Shown here: positions 22,862 through 35,991 of the stretch, in pieces
Position numbering within the stretch: position 1 is the stretch's first letter
Layout of the letters: every line of letters begins with the position of its first letter
NCBI GenBank assembly: GCA_011800805.1
Contig: MPNW01000121.1
Span: 66,355 to 130,354, forward strand
DNA length: 64,000 bases
Direction: 5' to 3'
Source: Hirudo medicinalis
Taxonomy: Eukaryota; Annelida; Clitellata; Hirudinida; Hirudinidae
Notes under the pieces: generated by a model
Told to the model about the DNA's origin: nothing
The model's database searches: none
The model's input: the letters and a program-made list of their open reading frames with translations, nothing else
Position numbers and translations under genes: made by a program

Positions 22862-24136
22862 TAGTTGTCATTATCGCTGCAGGCGGATCTAAGTGAGAAG
22901 AAAATTTGTTGCCAAATCGTGGTTGGTCTCTTCAACGTGCACCTGTCGACATCCCATCGATAAAACAACTCGATGCAGCACGATTTCGTCTTAGGGGGGT
23001 TGGGTGTTGTGTGGATAGAACACGGGGGAAGGTCGGGGGAAGACGGAGAGCCCCTACAACACACCATCACCCCTAACAAATCGAGTGGAGCTTGCTTAAT
23101 GGAGACCAATTATTTGCATTGACGGGGCCTATCGCGAGCCATTACTCGTTTGTCATTGACGGCGTCGTTTTCTTCCGTTGCTGAGTGGAAGCATGGAGGT
23201 CCCGGTGCTGAGAGGAATTCTGATTTTGGAGGAGAACGAGAAACAGGAAGATCGGAAGAAGGAAGATGCTTCACGGTCGAATTGTCGTGGATTTCCATCC
23301 GTGGAGAAATGACCGATCGCAAGGTGCTTAAATTTGCGAGTTTTGCTTTCAATTCCGTCTCTGGAAAGTTTAAAAGTGAACTTCTAAGTCGGACGATCTT
23401 TACGAGTTAGCTATCTGATTCTATTCACCGCGTTTAAGCGAATCAATCGGCCGTGTCCATGTGTTTGCAACAGCCTGCCGCTTCTCCCGTCGTTCCACTC
23501 GGTTGATTCCAGCCATTAATTCTACTCCACCTCCGCTAGGTGTACTTGGTTTATTAGATGTTCTTATTTGTTTCCGGGTTGCTTTATTGAATTCAGGTGA
23601 CGTTCTCGGTTGAAATATAAAAGGAATTTCCAGCCAAAATAAACAGCAAGCGCAGGTATATCGAGGTGAATCGGTCGTAATCTGAACTCAGACGTCTCCG
23701 GAATAAACAAGTGGTTCTTCCAGAATATGTTCGTCCGTCATCGGCCACGAGTGAACGACGAACCTCGGAGTTGAGAGGTAATGAATGCAGGTGATTTGTT
23801 TCACTCCGCATCGGAAAGTCACCACTCGACTCTCGCAGAATACATTTGATGGCAGGAGACCGTGGTCGAAGGAAGACAATGCGAGTGGCATTAGGCTGCA
23901 TCTAGACGGGCAATTACTTGGATCATTTCCAATTAACTGGAACAATCACGTGGTCGCCTTTTATGTCCGCTCCATTGTTCTGACACGACCAACCTTTGGA
24001 AGACCTTCTTAGAAGTTCCTGACGAATGAAGCGTTGGAGGATGGATTCGGTTTTGTTCCCAGTTTTTCTTGCTGTTGTTTTTTTTTGTTTTTTTTTTTTG
24101 CGGCGAATTTCTAAGTGATAACCGTGGTAATGATTT
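22862..24136. other. Non-coding segment between two single-N joins
   Basis: Visibly richer in G and C than its surroundings. The open frames on both strands have no recognisable domain or splice support. The placement of this segment is doubtful because both its ends are single-N joins next to duplicated sequence or microsatellites. Confidence 0.4.
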
Positions 24137-24139
24137 CAT

Positions 24140-24220
<81 letters not shown>

Positions 24221-24305
24221 CGACGACGACGACGACGACGATGATGGTGGTGGTGATGATGATGATGACGACGATGATGACGATGATGTCGATGATGACG
24301 ACAAC
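24137..24305. repeat. (GAT)n/(GAC)n microsatellite
   Basis: More than 50 trinucleotide units, mostly GAT with GAC and GGT interruptions; ends shortly before the N at 24342. Confidence 0.95.
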
Positions 24306-24342
24306 TGAACGAATAGATGAATGAAATAATGGATTGATGGAN

Positions 24343-24596
24343 CGTTGTTGGCATTCAAGTTATCGCTGAAACACTCGTCTCTTTTTAATGTTTTAATTTG
24401 TTGCGCTTTATAAATTCGACTGTGATTTATTATTGTCTTAATTAAATTATTTTTTAAACAAGTCTGTGCATGAAAATTCAGTTCATATTCTTAAAATAAA
24501 CTTTAAAAGAATGTAAGGAATTTCGCGTACTACTTATTAGCGTACTAAATTTTTAAAAATTCCAGTGTACGTATTTTTATGGAATTGGTATGAAAG
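24343..24596 (+). repeat. Copy 2 of the single-N-join sequence
   Basis: 254 bases, identical to copy 3 apart from one seen difference (GCATG against GCTTG), starting right after the N and running into another GAT/GAC tract at 24597-24690. Confidence 0.95.
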
Positions 24597-26499
24597 ACGA
24601 TGATGTCGATGATGACGATGATGATGATGATGATGACGACGATGACGACGACGATGATGAGGAGGAGGAGGAGGACGACGGTGACGATCATATCCCGGAA
24701 AAAAAAATTTAGCACCCGCAAGAAAAATTTCAAAGTATTGTTTTACTAAATTTTTAATTTCTTTTCACACTGAAATCGAGAAAAACAAGAAATTATTGCG
24801 CAAGAAAATGTCGAATGTTGATCCTTTTCATGCTTAATTTTGCTTCCCTCTCATTCCACATATTAAGGAAAATATGGTTTCAATTTTATGGATTATTTGG
24901 GTTTTAAAGGAACTATAATATTCTGATTCATATTACGCCTATTTTTGTGAACATTAGAAACCCCCAATTTAAATATATATTACTAAAAGTTATTATAAAA
25001 TTATACTTTTAATTGCTGAAACTAGTCCACTTGGTAGTTCCCCCTCCAAGAACGTCAAGCATAAACTGATCTCTTTAACCTTTTCAGGACTCGTGCGAGT
25101 TCTCATACTCTGAATCCAATTCGGGAATTGAAAGATTCCCCCTAATCGTACCGGGGCGTGTAGGAATGCATTTGGAACATCCTTTGGTAATTTCAACCAA
25201 AGCCGAGTTGAGTTGCTCTTCTGACAGCAACGTCAGCGGCCTCTAAAGTTTTGAGGCTAATCTTTTCGAAGCTTAGATGGCGGACGAGACCAGGTATGAG
25301 GTGAATTTTAAGGATGTAAGGCCTTTTATGTGGCTTCAGAGGGGCACGCGAAGTGGAATGTAGGTAGTTTGGAATTTTTTCGGCTATTGACGAGTATTTC
25401 AATCTGGCCCGATCTCAAAGCCAGGTGTTTTTAAGTTTAGATAATATTTAAAACTTTGGTTTTATCATCCTGCAAACTGAGGTAAGGTTTCAGGTTAACA
25501 ATCCATGATCTCCTTGCGATGTTAATTTCGGTGCGCATGGATGGATACGCACTTGTCTGGGTTCATCACCAATCCCTCCTTTGCCATTGCTCCTTCAAGT
25601 TGCATCAATAACACCTGCATTTCAACATCAGTTGTGGACATCAATTAATTTCATTTAACTTTGGACTCGGCATCTCCTGTTGTTCCGATGGATCCGTTTA
25701 CCTGAGGTAACAATGGCATTGAAAGGTGTAGGGGACATTGGATCTCCCTGGTTCACGCCTCTGCCTGCGTGAATGCGAATGCTGAGCTCCTCTCCCGTTC
25801 TGATACGAACCCAATTATCTCTGTACAATTCGGACAAATACTTAATCATCAGTGGCGGTGCCCAAGTCGAGAAACAGTCCTCATGATCGATTTATGAGAG
25901 ACCGAATCGAGTGCTTTTGAAACATCAACAAAGGTCAGATTTAACTTTTTCAATTGTTGCTTCTTTTTCTTGATGAGGACTTCGCCAGCCATATGTTATC
26001 GGCGAGACCATCTCCTTATCGAAACGCTTTCTGGTGTGGACAACGGCAAGGAGATTATTCGTTTGTTGAGAATTCTGTGGAAGAGTCAACTGATGAAGGG
26101 ACTCACTGTAATCGGTCTGAAATCACTTGGTTTGGTGGCTCCTGTTGACTTGGGAATATATGTGACTATTTCGATTTTGAATGGAGATGGAGGCAAACCC
26201 GTCAACAAACCAGCCACAACGACATATGGACCGCAAAGTCAGTGTTCTTGATCCCTTGTATGTGATGTTTCTTTTGTCTGTCATGTCCTGGCGCAGCATC
26301 TCGGAGCCTTCGAGTGGCGAAAATTAACTCATCGCAGATAATTGGAAACTCCAAATCATTCAGAATTCCACCATTTTGTGACACTGGCCTTTTACCTTCA
26401 ACTGAGTTTTTTGAAAAAACCTGTCCCCAACATTCGACCAATTCTTCCACCGGAGCTGTCTTTGATTCTTTCTTGTAATCCCCATCAGAATGAATTGTT

Positions 26500-27702
26500 T
26501 TAACCCTCAAACGGTCTCGCTACCATGGACTACACTCAAGATGTCCGGGTGCAAATGCATCCCAATGTTTCTTTGGTGAATCGCTTGAAAAATAGTAATC
26601 TGTAACACTAAAACCTTTAAAAATTGACTTGTTAAACGATGAATATTAAATTTTATTGAATAAAAAATAACTCAGTCATGTTAACCTCATGACGTGTGCC
26701 ACAAAGTCGGAGTCGTTTGACAAATAGAACTCACCACAATTTCACACACAAAATGTTGTTTAGCTGCACAATATAGTATTATTTCTATTATGTAAATATA
26801 AATATACTTCATTGATATAGCGCCATATGCATGGCTATTTTTAACCATTTATGTAGCGCTCTTTGCCAAGGGCGCTTGTGGCAGTGCAAGCTGGATTTTG
26901 AACAAGACACATGACTGTTTCCATTACCGCCACATGTAAGAACGAACCCCATCTAACTTTCAAACCAATCAGGTGTAATCAGGGCCGCCAAGATAGGGGG
27001 CAAGTGCAGAGGGGCCTGATAATGTTTTGGGCTCGCCCTGGTTTTAACATTTTGTCATTGCTTTTCCACTCCTAAATTGACATAACATGTGCCTAGGGCC
27101 CCGAAATTTTACCAGATATGTTCTCATCGGTATCTTGCAAAGATCCATCATTATTTTTTTGCTGCTCCAAGTCAGTTACATCACTTTCGGAAGTGTTTCC
27201 TTCACAACAGCTCTCATCAGCATTGTTTTCCAAAATTGGAACGCATTCTGTTTCTGTTTCATCACAAAAGTTGTCATCAAAATCAGTGTCAGATGGTCAG
27301 TCAGTCGACTATCAGATTCCGTTATCAATTTTCTTGCCTGTTCCGCAGTAAATCTTTGTAAATTTACCCTTTTATTACTGGCCATTGTTGTTGACTTGTT
27401 TTAAATTATGCACTTCCTCTCTTATACGAAGTCATTGAAAGAACAAGTGATATAAGAAAGACACAAACACATAGAGCTTCAAAATTGAAACATAAATGCT
27501 CATTTATAACAAGGGGTTCAAACGCACCCCGATGACAGTAATGCTCAAATATCTGGGTTGCATTATTGGTTATTGGGGAATAAGTACATCCTCACAAATA
27601 AGGAAAAGTAAAAATTTGGGTTTCATATTTTGAGTCCTTCAGGGACAAATATCAGAACAAAACACGACTTGGGGTGCGTTTGCATTCCCATGAGGGGGTT
27701 AA
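26500..27702 (-). mobile_element. piggyBac-like element nested in the R2-like element
   Basis: The R2-like sequence is interrupted between two TTAA tetranucleotides (26500-26503 and 27699-27702), the target site that piggyBac elements duplicate. Both ends start CCC(CC)TCA inward from TTAA, and both carry a related subterminal block (GGGTGCAAATGCATCCC on the left, GGGTGCGTTTGCATTCCC on the right). On the minus strand a start at 27385 opens a protein with KRVNLQRFTAEQARKLI followed, after a frameshift, by an acidic region (SDTDFDDNFCDETETE). This resembles the N-terminus of piggyBac-type transposases. The catalytic part is absent. It is a short, dead, internally deleted copy of about 1.2 kb. 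Confidence 0.65.
26981..27100 (+). repeat. Dispersed short repeat, copy B
   Basis: Starts AATCAGGGCCGCCAAGA and ends TAAATTGACATAACATGT then GCCTAGGGCC. It sits inside the piggyBac-like element, at the point where the transposase-like frame is cut off. Confidence 0.75.
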
Positions 27703-28560
27703 TTTACTTGCGCTGTTTGAGGTCCTTTCAATGGGATGTAGGAGCAAAGAACTTTTACTTCTCTACTTTTTGATGTTGTCTGTTCTATTATGAGATCGTT
27801 GAGAAATTATCGATATTTTGGTTTGTTTCTAATCTTCCTTATCGAGTTTGTTGACAAATGAGAAACATGTCTTTGTATTGCAAGATTCTCTTTTTCTCCA
27901 ATGAGTTCAGACTTGGCTCTGCCTTGGCAATATCGCTCCCATGTCCATCTCTGACCAAAGCATCTGAAGGAGGAACACTTGGATGATTTGCATTGGCGTT
28001 TTCCGTTCTTGATTCCATGATCTCTCTGCACCCCATATCTCCAGACCGATTTCTAAAAATCATTCGATACGATGATTGGCGTCTGTGGCTTTTGATGGCT
28101 GCTAGAGATCTATGCTGGAATTTCTTTTGAGCTTCAGTATTCACATTTTTGCATCCCTCCTGTTTTAGTTCTAGTTCAATCTTTGCCAGCATGTGAATTT
28201 CTTCCTCCGACCATCGACACTCGGGGTAATTCTTGCCTGCTCTTAGCCATGGTATTCCACGGGGTGAGCATGGTTTTGGTGGATCTTCAAGCCTCGTTCC
28301 GTTTGGAATTCTGAATTGCAAAATTCGCATTAAAAGCGTTGTATGGTTTCCATATTCAAAGGACTACGACTATCTTCAGCGTATACGTTTCTTGACTGCA
28401 ACGTTCTGACTGGCTTTGTACGTTTAACTTGAGGTTCTTCCATTTCTTTTCCAAACTTAAACCAGAAGAACCCGAACAAACTAACTTGATCCTGGAGTCT
28501 TTTGTGATGAAACTGAGAAGTCCAATCAGCGAAATGACCAGATGAACAAACCGTCATCAT

Positions 28561-29781
28561 TTAACTCTGTCAGTTTCGTTTTCCACGTGTTGGTAGGAAA
28601 CTAAATGACCAAAATGGCAGGGAACTAATTGACCAAAAGTCGAGACAAATAAAAGATGAAATCCCGAATTTCATATAATTCTAAAGAGCACGCGAATATT
28701 CGACCGCACTGGTCAACAGCTCGAGCGATATTTTAATTTTTAATTTGTTTATTTAATATTATTATTATTATTGTTGTTGTTGTTGTTTTTATTATTATTA
28801 TTAATATTATTATTTTTGTGTTATCCCTCAAACCTGTATGAGCTTAGAAGCTTCACATTGTTGCATTCCGTGATATTTTACGTCAGATTGTTAGAAATGA
28901 AGGAGGAAATTATTTGTGGCACAAAAATGAAAATATGATTTATTATGAGATGAAAATATGCGATCGATGTCAGTAATTTGAAGTTAACAATCACAAGGTC
29001 AGCAGAGAAGTTTGAGTCAAGAAAGCTACGTTCGTCTGGAAAGCATTGAAAAGATAAATAGATGTCATTTGTCGCTGTTTGAATTAAGCTGTCAGAGATT
29101 TGCATAATTGTTCCATAATTTAATTCTGTTCTTTATTATTGTTAATGTTATTTTTAATAAATTATTTTTTTACTAACTGAGGGAACGAGGTGTGGGGCAT
29201 TAACGAACATCGGTGTAAAATGCTGAAAGGCATCTAATGGAGGTGGTTGAAACCGTGAAGTGTCGTAAAGTATATGGTGAGAAATCAAAACAGGAGGTGT
29301 GAGGAGGTGTGAGGGGGTGTGAGGGGGTGTGGGGGGGTGTGAGGAACAATCTTATTTCTTTAATTTCAAAGTGCTTTTCATCTCCACTTTTTTGATCGGA
29401 CGAAAAATTTTTGAAAAATGCTCATTAAAATGCCTAGTATTTAGTTTTGTTATTATTATTATTATTGTTGTTGTTGTTGTTGTTGTTGCTGTTGAAATAG
29501 GTTAAAAAAAATTAAACATTGCAAATCTTTTCTAGAATTGAAAATTCAGTGAGGACAATGATTTCAAATGACATTTTGAGACTCCATTTGAGAAGAGCAG
29601 AAGTTCCATTTGTTGGAAAAAAATTTGCAGGAACACGGAACAGGAAGAAGTAATTTACTAAGATGCTTCCAACATTCATCGAACATTCGTAATTGTTCTT
29701 TTGATTATTATTATTATTATTATTATTAATATTATTATTATTATTATTATCATTATTATCATTATTCATTATTAGTAGTGN
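28561..29781. other. Intergenic microsatellite-rich stretch
   Basis: Contains ATT/GTT tracts at about 28757-28815 and 29449-29490, a minisatellite of GTGAGG/GTGGGG units at about 29293-29345, and an ATT tract at about 29704-29770. No gene recognised. Confidence 0.6.
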
Positions 29782-30035
29782 CGTTGTTGGCATTCAAGTT
29801 ATCGCTGAAACACTCGTCTCTTTTTAATGTTTTAATTTGTTGCGCTTTATAAATTCGACTGTGATTTATTATTGTCTTAATTAAATTATTTTTTAAACAA
29901 GTCTGTGCTTGAAAATTCAGTTCATATTCTTAAAATAAACTTTAAAAGAATGTAAGGAATTTCGCGTACTACTTATTAGCGTACTAAATTTTTAAAAATT
30001 CCAGTGTACGTATTTTTATGGAATTGGTATGAAAG
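29782..30035 (+). repeat. Copy 3 of the single-N-join sequence
   Basis: 254 bases starting directly after the N at 29781; it then runs into unique sequence. Confidence 0.95.
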
Positions 30036-30933
30036 CTCTTAAATTGAATGTATGGATCGGTCAATAGACTCAGATTGTGTTACCTACAACTGCAATGAGG
30101 TCAAGATCTAAAATAATTTTGGACCTAGCATATCGAAAGCTGAATAAAGTATTTGTATGAGGAACACCATTCGAGGGGGGAGCCCCCAATTTTTCTTTTG
30201 AGAGACAAATTAAAAAAGGTCACCAACTTCAGAGATACTTCAGATGGGTCGAGCTAATTTTTTCGCTGGGAAAAGCTAAAATTATGTCCCTGGTTATTTT
30301 ATCGACGTAATTTTCGATTCGGACGGAAAGATATATTAGAGAAAAGGAGAGATTCGATAATGCTGTTTGAGAATATATAAACTCCACAAAAAATAAATAG
30401 TAAAATATTGTAATAAATTAAAATGTTTAAAATAATTAACTATTTCAGCACAAATTTTAGTATCTTTAAATATAGGCTCTTCCCTGTTTCGATGTTATGT
30501 ATACAAACGTGCTTCACATACGTCGCAGCTCTTTAATTGTTTTTACATTTATACTAAATTTCAAAGAGGTGAATGGTGTTTCATTGAAGGTTTTGATGTT
30601 TTTAGGTTCATTTGTAATAAATAATGATTGCATTGTAACGCCGGTGTGACTTTCTATTTGGTCAGAAAATTTCCAATTTTCGACGGTGTTTGGAATGCAA
30701 ACAAATAAAAATTGTAATCGCAATTCCAGAACCGTTGTACAATTTCATAAATTATGTGAACACAATTAGATTTCATACCACTCTTTGTGGAATGTAAACC
30801 CTCAAACACATTAAATTGATAATTATGATGTGTTGTGGTGTTGCGGAAACGCAGCACATTTCAAGCTTTATAAAACTACGTAATAGCTGCACAATTACAT
30901 TAAATTTACTTTTCAGTTTTGTCATTTGAAGAT
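30036..30933. other. Intergenic upstream of USP16/45
   Basis: AT-rich unique sequence with no supported frame; the USP promoter should lie at the right end. Confidence 0.5.
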
Positions 30934-33900
30934 ATGACAAAAAAGAAAAAATCCCAGGAAGGAAATAAAACGACAGGAAATACAAATGAAATTAATGATC
31001 TTGATTTAGGTAACTTTATATGATCTGTTGAATGAATGTAAAATCTCTCAGAGCATCTCAATTTACTTCTTTTTATGCAGTTTGCACTCACATGCGACAA
31101 TCCATAAATGTTGCCCACTTGAGGAGAGGTCTCAGAGAGTTTTCAAAGCATGGGAAATGTCAGGTTAGGTGAAACATAATTTTGAAAATATCATTTTGCT
31201 ATTCAAAGTCAATTTTTTTAATAAACATTTCTTCAGAAATGTGATTCTGACACAGCAGAAGAATCTCCATGTATTTATGTTTGTCTTCAATGTGGACATC
31301 AGGTATAACTCATCATAACTGAACTTAAAGCAGTGACCAATTTGATAACAATATTTTTCTCAGGGTTGTGATCGATCGACTCAGCACAAGCATGCCCTAA
31401 AGCACTTCCAGATGGCCAAAACTCATACTTGTGCCATGAACACTGAAAATTTTAAAATATGGTTCTTGCAATGCTTAAATCTTGACATAACACGGATAAT
31501 TTGTCGCTCGTAGGCATGTTATGCATGCAGATCTAATATACGATGATTTTATAATATTGAATTTCAATAAGTGACCTTAGTTAATTAATTATGTGAATAA
31601 TTCATAATAGTTTTAATTCATTCTTTATTTGTTAAAATTCGTAACTCCATTAAATGACGTCAGGTGCTACAAGTGTGACGACTTCAAAACTTCCAGCCTT
31701 AAAATTATCCAGGAGTGTGCCGATCTGATTCACAAACTTTTCACGACGGGTTCTTGATTTTATGTTTCAACCTGCTCTCGAATGTTCGGGCTTCTACTTT
31801 TAATAATATTTCTCACGAAACTCTTCGTCTTCAGAACCCGAAGTCGAAATAGTCGACGTTACAAAAAACGAGGAAATGCATTGCGAGGGAATCAAAAGTT
31901 CCATGACGCCCGTCAATCTCGATCAATTTTCCAAAATCAAGGTTAGACTTTGTTATTGAAGTGAACTTGTCGAAGATTCAGCAAACGTCGATTTGAAATT
32001 TCAAAGGGTCTCTCAAACCTCGGCAACACCTGCTTCTTCAACTCGATCATGCAGGTGAATTTCTTCGTCGATGGTTTTGCATTTGCATGATTTGATTGTT
32101 TTGGTTCTAAGTTCTTAAATCATTCTCCAGTTTGTTTTCCTAATTTTGGTTTCCATAAATTCTTAATGAATATTAGAAATATTGGTTTTACTTTAGTCAC
32201 GAACTACTTTTAAATATACTGGCTCATGATTTTACATCGATTAATTCTCGTTTACAACCAAAATTTCAGAGCATCAATCAAACACATCTGTTTGAAGAAC
32301 ATCTCAAGTCGAAAGATAACTCTGAGGTGATGTTGAATGTTTACTCAAAAGATGGAGAAGAGGATGAAGGAGATGATGAACATTCTCGTGATGTTATCGG
32401 AGAGATGCCAGTATTTAAAAAAGTAATATCCTTGTATTATTTATTTAGGTTGTATTAGATTATATTTACAAAATATTATCCTCATTATTTGAACTGGCAG
32501 ATTTTTAATGCCTTATGAATTCATGCACACATTTGTCGTGCTCCGTCACCCGTGCAACGTCTCAACATTGTTTTTATTTATTTATTTTGTAAACAAACTT
32601 CTGTTCGTAAAAGTTCATTGGAAACCTATTTTTAGAAGTCACTCAAAGTGAAGCTGTCGGCCTCCGTAGGACTGACAAAATCTTTGCTTTCCTTCTACGA
32701 GGACATGAAGCCGCAGAACAAAAAGAGCACCGTCATCTCTCCAGGCGCCCTCTTTGGAAGCGTCTGCGCGAAGTGGGATCAGATTTTTCTTTTCGAACTC
32801 TCGTTGCGGGCAACTCGTCGAATGCTTGTTTTTATTTTATTCAAGGGCCCCTCAGTTTCGAGGTTACCAACAACAGGACAGCCACGAACTCTTAAGGCAT
32901 TTGCTGGATGGAATCAAGGAAGAAGAAATCAAGGTAGGTTGCTTTTCTATGATTCATTGACATTCATCCAATGAAATGACCAAATTATTATCTTAATTAT
33001 CTTAACATTCCTTGTTTCAGAAATTACAAGCAGGGATTCTTGATGCTTACAATGTCAACAAGAACGACAAGAATTCTCTCACAGATTTCAAAAAGAAGCA
33101 GATTAAAGGTTTTTTCCATTTTTTTATTGAATCGAAAACTCGAGTCCAAAATAAGAAATTAAAATCCTCTCGAAGCGTTCGGAAGGTCGGCAAAGCACAC
33201 CGCAGCGGATGAAGTGTTCGGTGGATGCTTCCTGAGCACTGTGACTTGTGATGAATGTCACAATGTGAGTTGGAACTGCTCTTTAAATTAAGAATTGATT
33301 TTTATTATATTTCATTTTTTTACTTCTTAGCCCCATCAAGTCTACGAATCCTTCTTGGACATTTCTCTGCCTATCTGTGCAAACAAATTCATTGAGGTTG
33401 ATCGAGTAATCAATAACTTAGGTCCGATAAGTGTCTTGATGAAACATCGTTTTATTCAGGAATCCATCGACGGCACTGAGAAACCTGTAGGGAAGGTATA
33501 CAAAAAAAATGTGGAGAAAGAGGAGAAGAGCAAGCACCTGAGCAAAAAAGAAAGAATGAACTCTAAAAAGTTGAAGAAACAGGTGAATTGTTAATTTTTC
33601 ACTTTGGATGATTCTGTACATTATTTGCACCCTTCGAATGCAAGGAATTCAATATTAGTTGCAAGTGATGCAATGTTTGCACTATTGACCATCCTCAGGG
33701 AAACAAGAAAACCAAAAGCAAAACATTGACCTTGAGCCAGTTTAACGAGATGCAGGAAGGAGGAAAAGATGAAGATTGTGAAGTTGGTGATGAAGAAGAT
33801 GTTGATGAACCAGCTGAACAGGATTTGGCTGAGGAGGTGGTCTCCATGAATCTGATTGGTGGGGAGGAGAATTGTCCAGATGTGGAATCCAATCATGCTT

Positions 33901-35981
33901 TGAGTTGGTTGATTACGAGTATAACTTTGAATATTCATTTATTTATCTTGAAATTGTTTAACATAGAACATAAACTAAAATTCAAGCTTTAAAAAATCAA
34001 TAATACTTAAAGGTCACTCAAAGAGAATGTTGTTCCCACTGATCAGTCACAAATATCACAACATTTATATCTTGTTATTGATATGTTTACATAATGTATT
34101 TAAAACATGTATGAATACTTTCAGCCAATGGATATGCTTGTGGTGATGATGAAGACATAGGTCTTCTTGCAAATAATACTGAAAATGAATGCAATCTTGC
34201 GTCGCCATCGACCGAAGAGACCGGAGAGTATTACTCAGATGAAGAATGCAATTATTCTTATCAATCCATGTACGAGATGAGGCTGCAAGCCATGAACATG
34301 GCCATGTTGCCTCTGGGTAAAAGGGATGATCGACTGTCCTTTACCAGCAACTCTTCAGTTTCCTCCTGTCTATATCAGTACACAAGTCCTGATTTGCTCT
34401 TTGGCAGCAACAAATATCTCTGCAACTATTGTAATAAGAAGTGCAAGGGTTGGTTTGAGAAATGCTTGTTTATCATTTATGATAGTATGTCCTACTTTGT
34501 AGATTCTGATCTCTGGATTCACTTATTCAGATATTTTTTATTAGCATTTATTTTTGTAATTATTTCTACGATGTTGTAATTGTCATATGTCAATGACCAT
34601 CAGGTGGAAAGAGTCCAAAATACACAGTTGCAAGGAGGCAGGTCCTTATTTTTGCACCACCTGCCATACTCACTCTACACCTCAAAAGATTCCAACAGGT
34701 TTTTTATTTAAATCAAATCAATTGAAGTTATTGAAGTTATTTCCAGTAAATTTAACCGATTACCCTTATTGCGTAAGATTTTAACAATCCTCTGATTAAT
34801 AAGTATCTATTTAACATGATAATGGTGATCTACTTAAATAACAGGCCTGCAAAATTTAGATTCAACAAGCTTTTAAAAATTGATAATGATCATACTCATT
34901 TTTGGCTTGCTGAATCCAAATATGTCCTCAGTTTTTTCACAATACATACAGTTTTGTCATAATCCTCAAAGGCATTTTGACTGAATATAAAAATTTATGA
35001 AATTCAAAGCAATTTTAAAATTAAAAATTATTTTTAGACTTATATATATTATTATTATTATATAAACCATTGTTTTGTGTATATAGAGAATTATTTACCT
35101 TAATTTGATACTTTATAATGCAAGCCTTTTTCTTGTGCTTGTGAAACTCCTCCTACTTCTTTGTGTGATGAATCCTGATTGACACTCTTGTGGCATCCAG
35201 CAATATTCACCCATAATGTCGACATTCCACCCTCCCTGGTGCCTTTTTTCTACTTCATTAATATCTTGTTATTCACTCATTGCACCAAGATTTTCTGGAA
35301 AGAAGTTTGTGGGGAAAACACAATTTGTGACAAAACTGTGTGATGCAATAACTTTGGTACCATTTTGAATTCAGCATCCAAGAATACAAAAATACATGTG
35401 AAAAAAATAAAATGAAACAAAGCCTGTTCGTCGCAGGCCTGTGTAATCAGTTGTTTGCATAATTAATTATTATCTTTTTAAATTACTATTCCTTAAAATG
35501 ACAATTTTTGTGATTTGAACAGACTTTAACATCATTTAAGAAGCTTAATGACCACGTGGATTTCACAGAACTATTGGACCTTGCTCCATACTGCAGTTGT
35601 TTAGCTCAGAATGTAAGTACAGGCCAGGTTAAAGTGCTGTATGCTCTCTATGCTGTGGTCGAGCACTCTGGCAGCATGAGGGGTGGCCATTATACTGCCT
35701 ATGTTAAGATCAGAGAGGAAAACAAACAGTCCAAGAAGTTCTTGCAGACACTTTCACGTGAAAACTTCTCATCTAACCTTCTCGTCCAATTGGTCCAAGA
35801 GAGACGAAAGCAGCTGTACCAATCCACCAACCAGAAGTGCCCGACTCCTTCCAATGATCACTCAACGCCTCCACCTGGGAGATGGTTCCACATCAGTGAC
35901 AGTCATGTTAGTGAGGTCAAGGACGTTTCGAATGTATTGCGTTGTCAAGCCTACATCCTATTCTATGAAAGAATATTATGA
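30934..35981 (+). CDS. USP16: Ubiquitin-specific protease USP16/USP45, 17 exons
   Basis: Exons 30934-31009, 31081-31163, 31237-31302, 31364-31461, 31664-31749, 31835-31941, 32007-32054, 32270-32422, 32636-32772, 32846-32933, 33021-33108, 33206-33264, 33331-33582, 33699-33903, 34125-34448, 34604-34698 and 35523-35981 all join in phase: 807 residues (human USP16 823). USP16 removes ubiquitin from histone H2A and USP45 acts on ERCC1; this single copy could serve either role. The zinc finger UBP domain (about 25-140) shows [16 protein letters not shown] and HKHALKHF. The protease has the Cys box [12 protein letters not shown] (Cys181), [31 protein letters not shown], the His box GGHYTAY (His711) and WFHISDSHV (Asp781). 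Acidic and Lys-rich inserts lie between, as in the family. All catalytic residues are present. Confidence 0.95.
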
Positions 35982-35985
35982 TAGC

Positions 35986-35991
35986 AATAAA
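35986..35991 (+). terminator. Poly(A) signal of USP16/45
   Basis: AATAAA five bases after the stop codon. Confidence 0.45.

Larger units (their letters stand above)
24993..28560 (-). mobile_element. Decayed R2-clade-like non-LTR retrotransposon
   Basis: Read on the minus strand, pieces of one Pol-like protein follow in order. Near 28240-28060 is a Myb-like stretch (CRWSEEEIHMLAKIELEL ... RSLAAIKSHRR). After the insertion described below come RRLRDAAPGHD (reverse transcriptase start, about 26300) and KPSDFRPITVSPF (about 26130). FVDVSKALDSVSH is motif A (about 25930), and GRGVNQGDPMSPTPFN is motif B (about 25750). Then NPDKC (about 25530), and LKLPKDVPNAFLHAPVR with LGG (about 25190-25140), typical of R2-like thumb regions. 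The frames shift repeatedly, the F/YxDD motif C is missing, and the C-terminal CCHC and restriction-like endonuclease part is absent. The element is inactive. An insertion at 26500-27702 splits it. Confidence 0.75.

Noticed and set aside
24069..24358. Poly-Asp, poly-Met, poly-Ser and poly-His frames
   Set aside because: All are the six readings of one GAT/GAC microsatellite.
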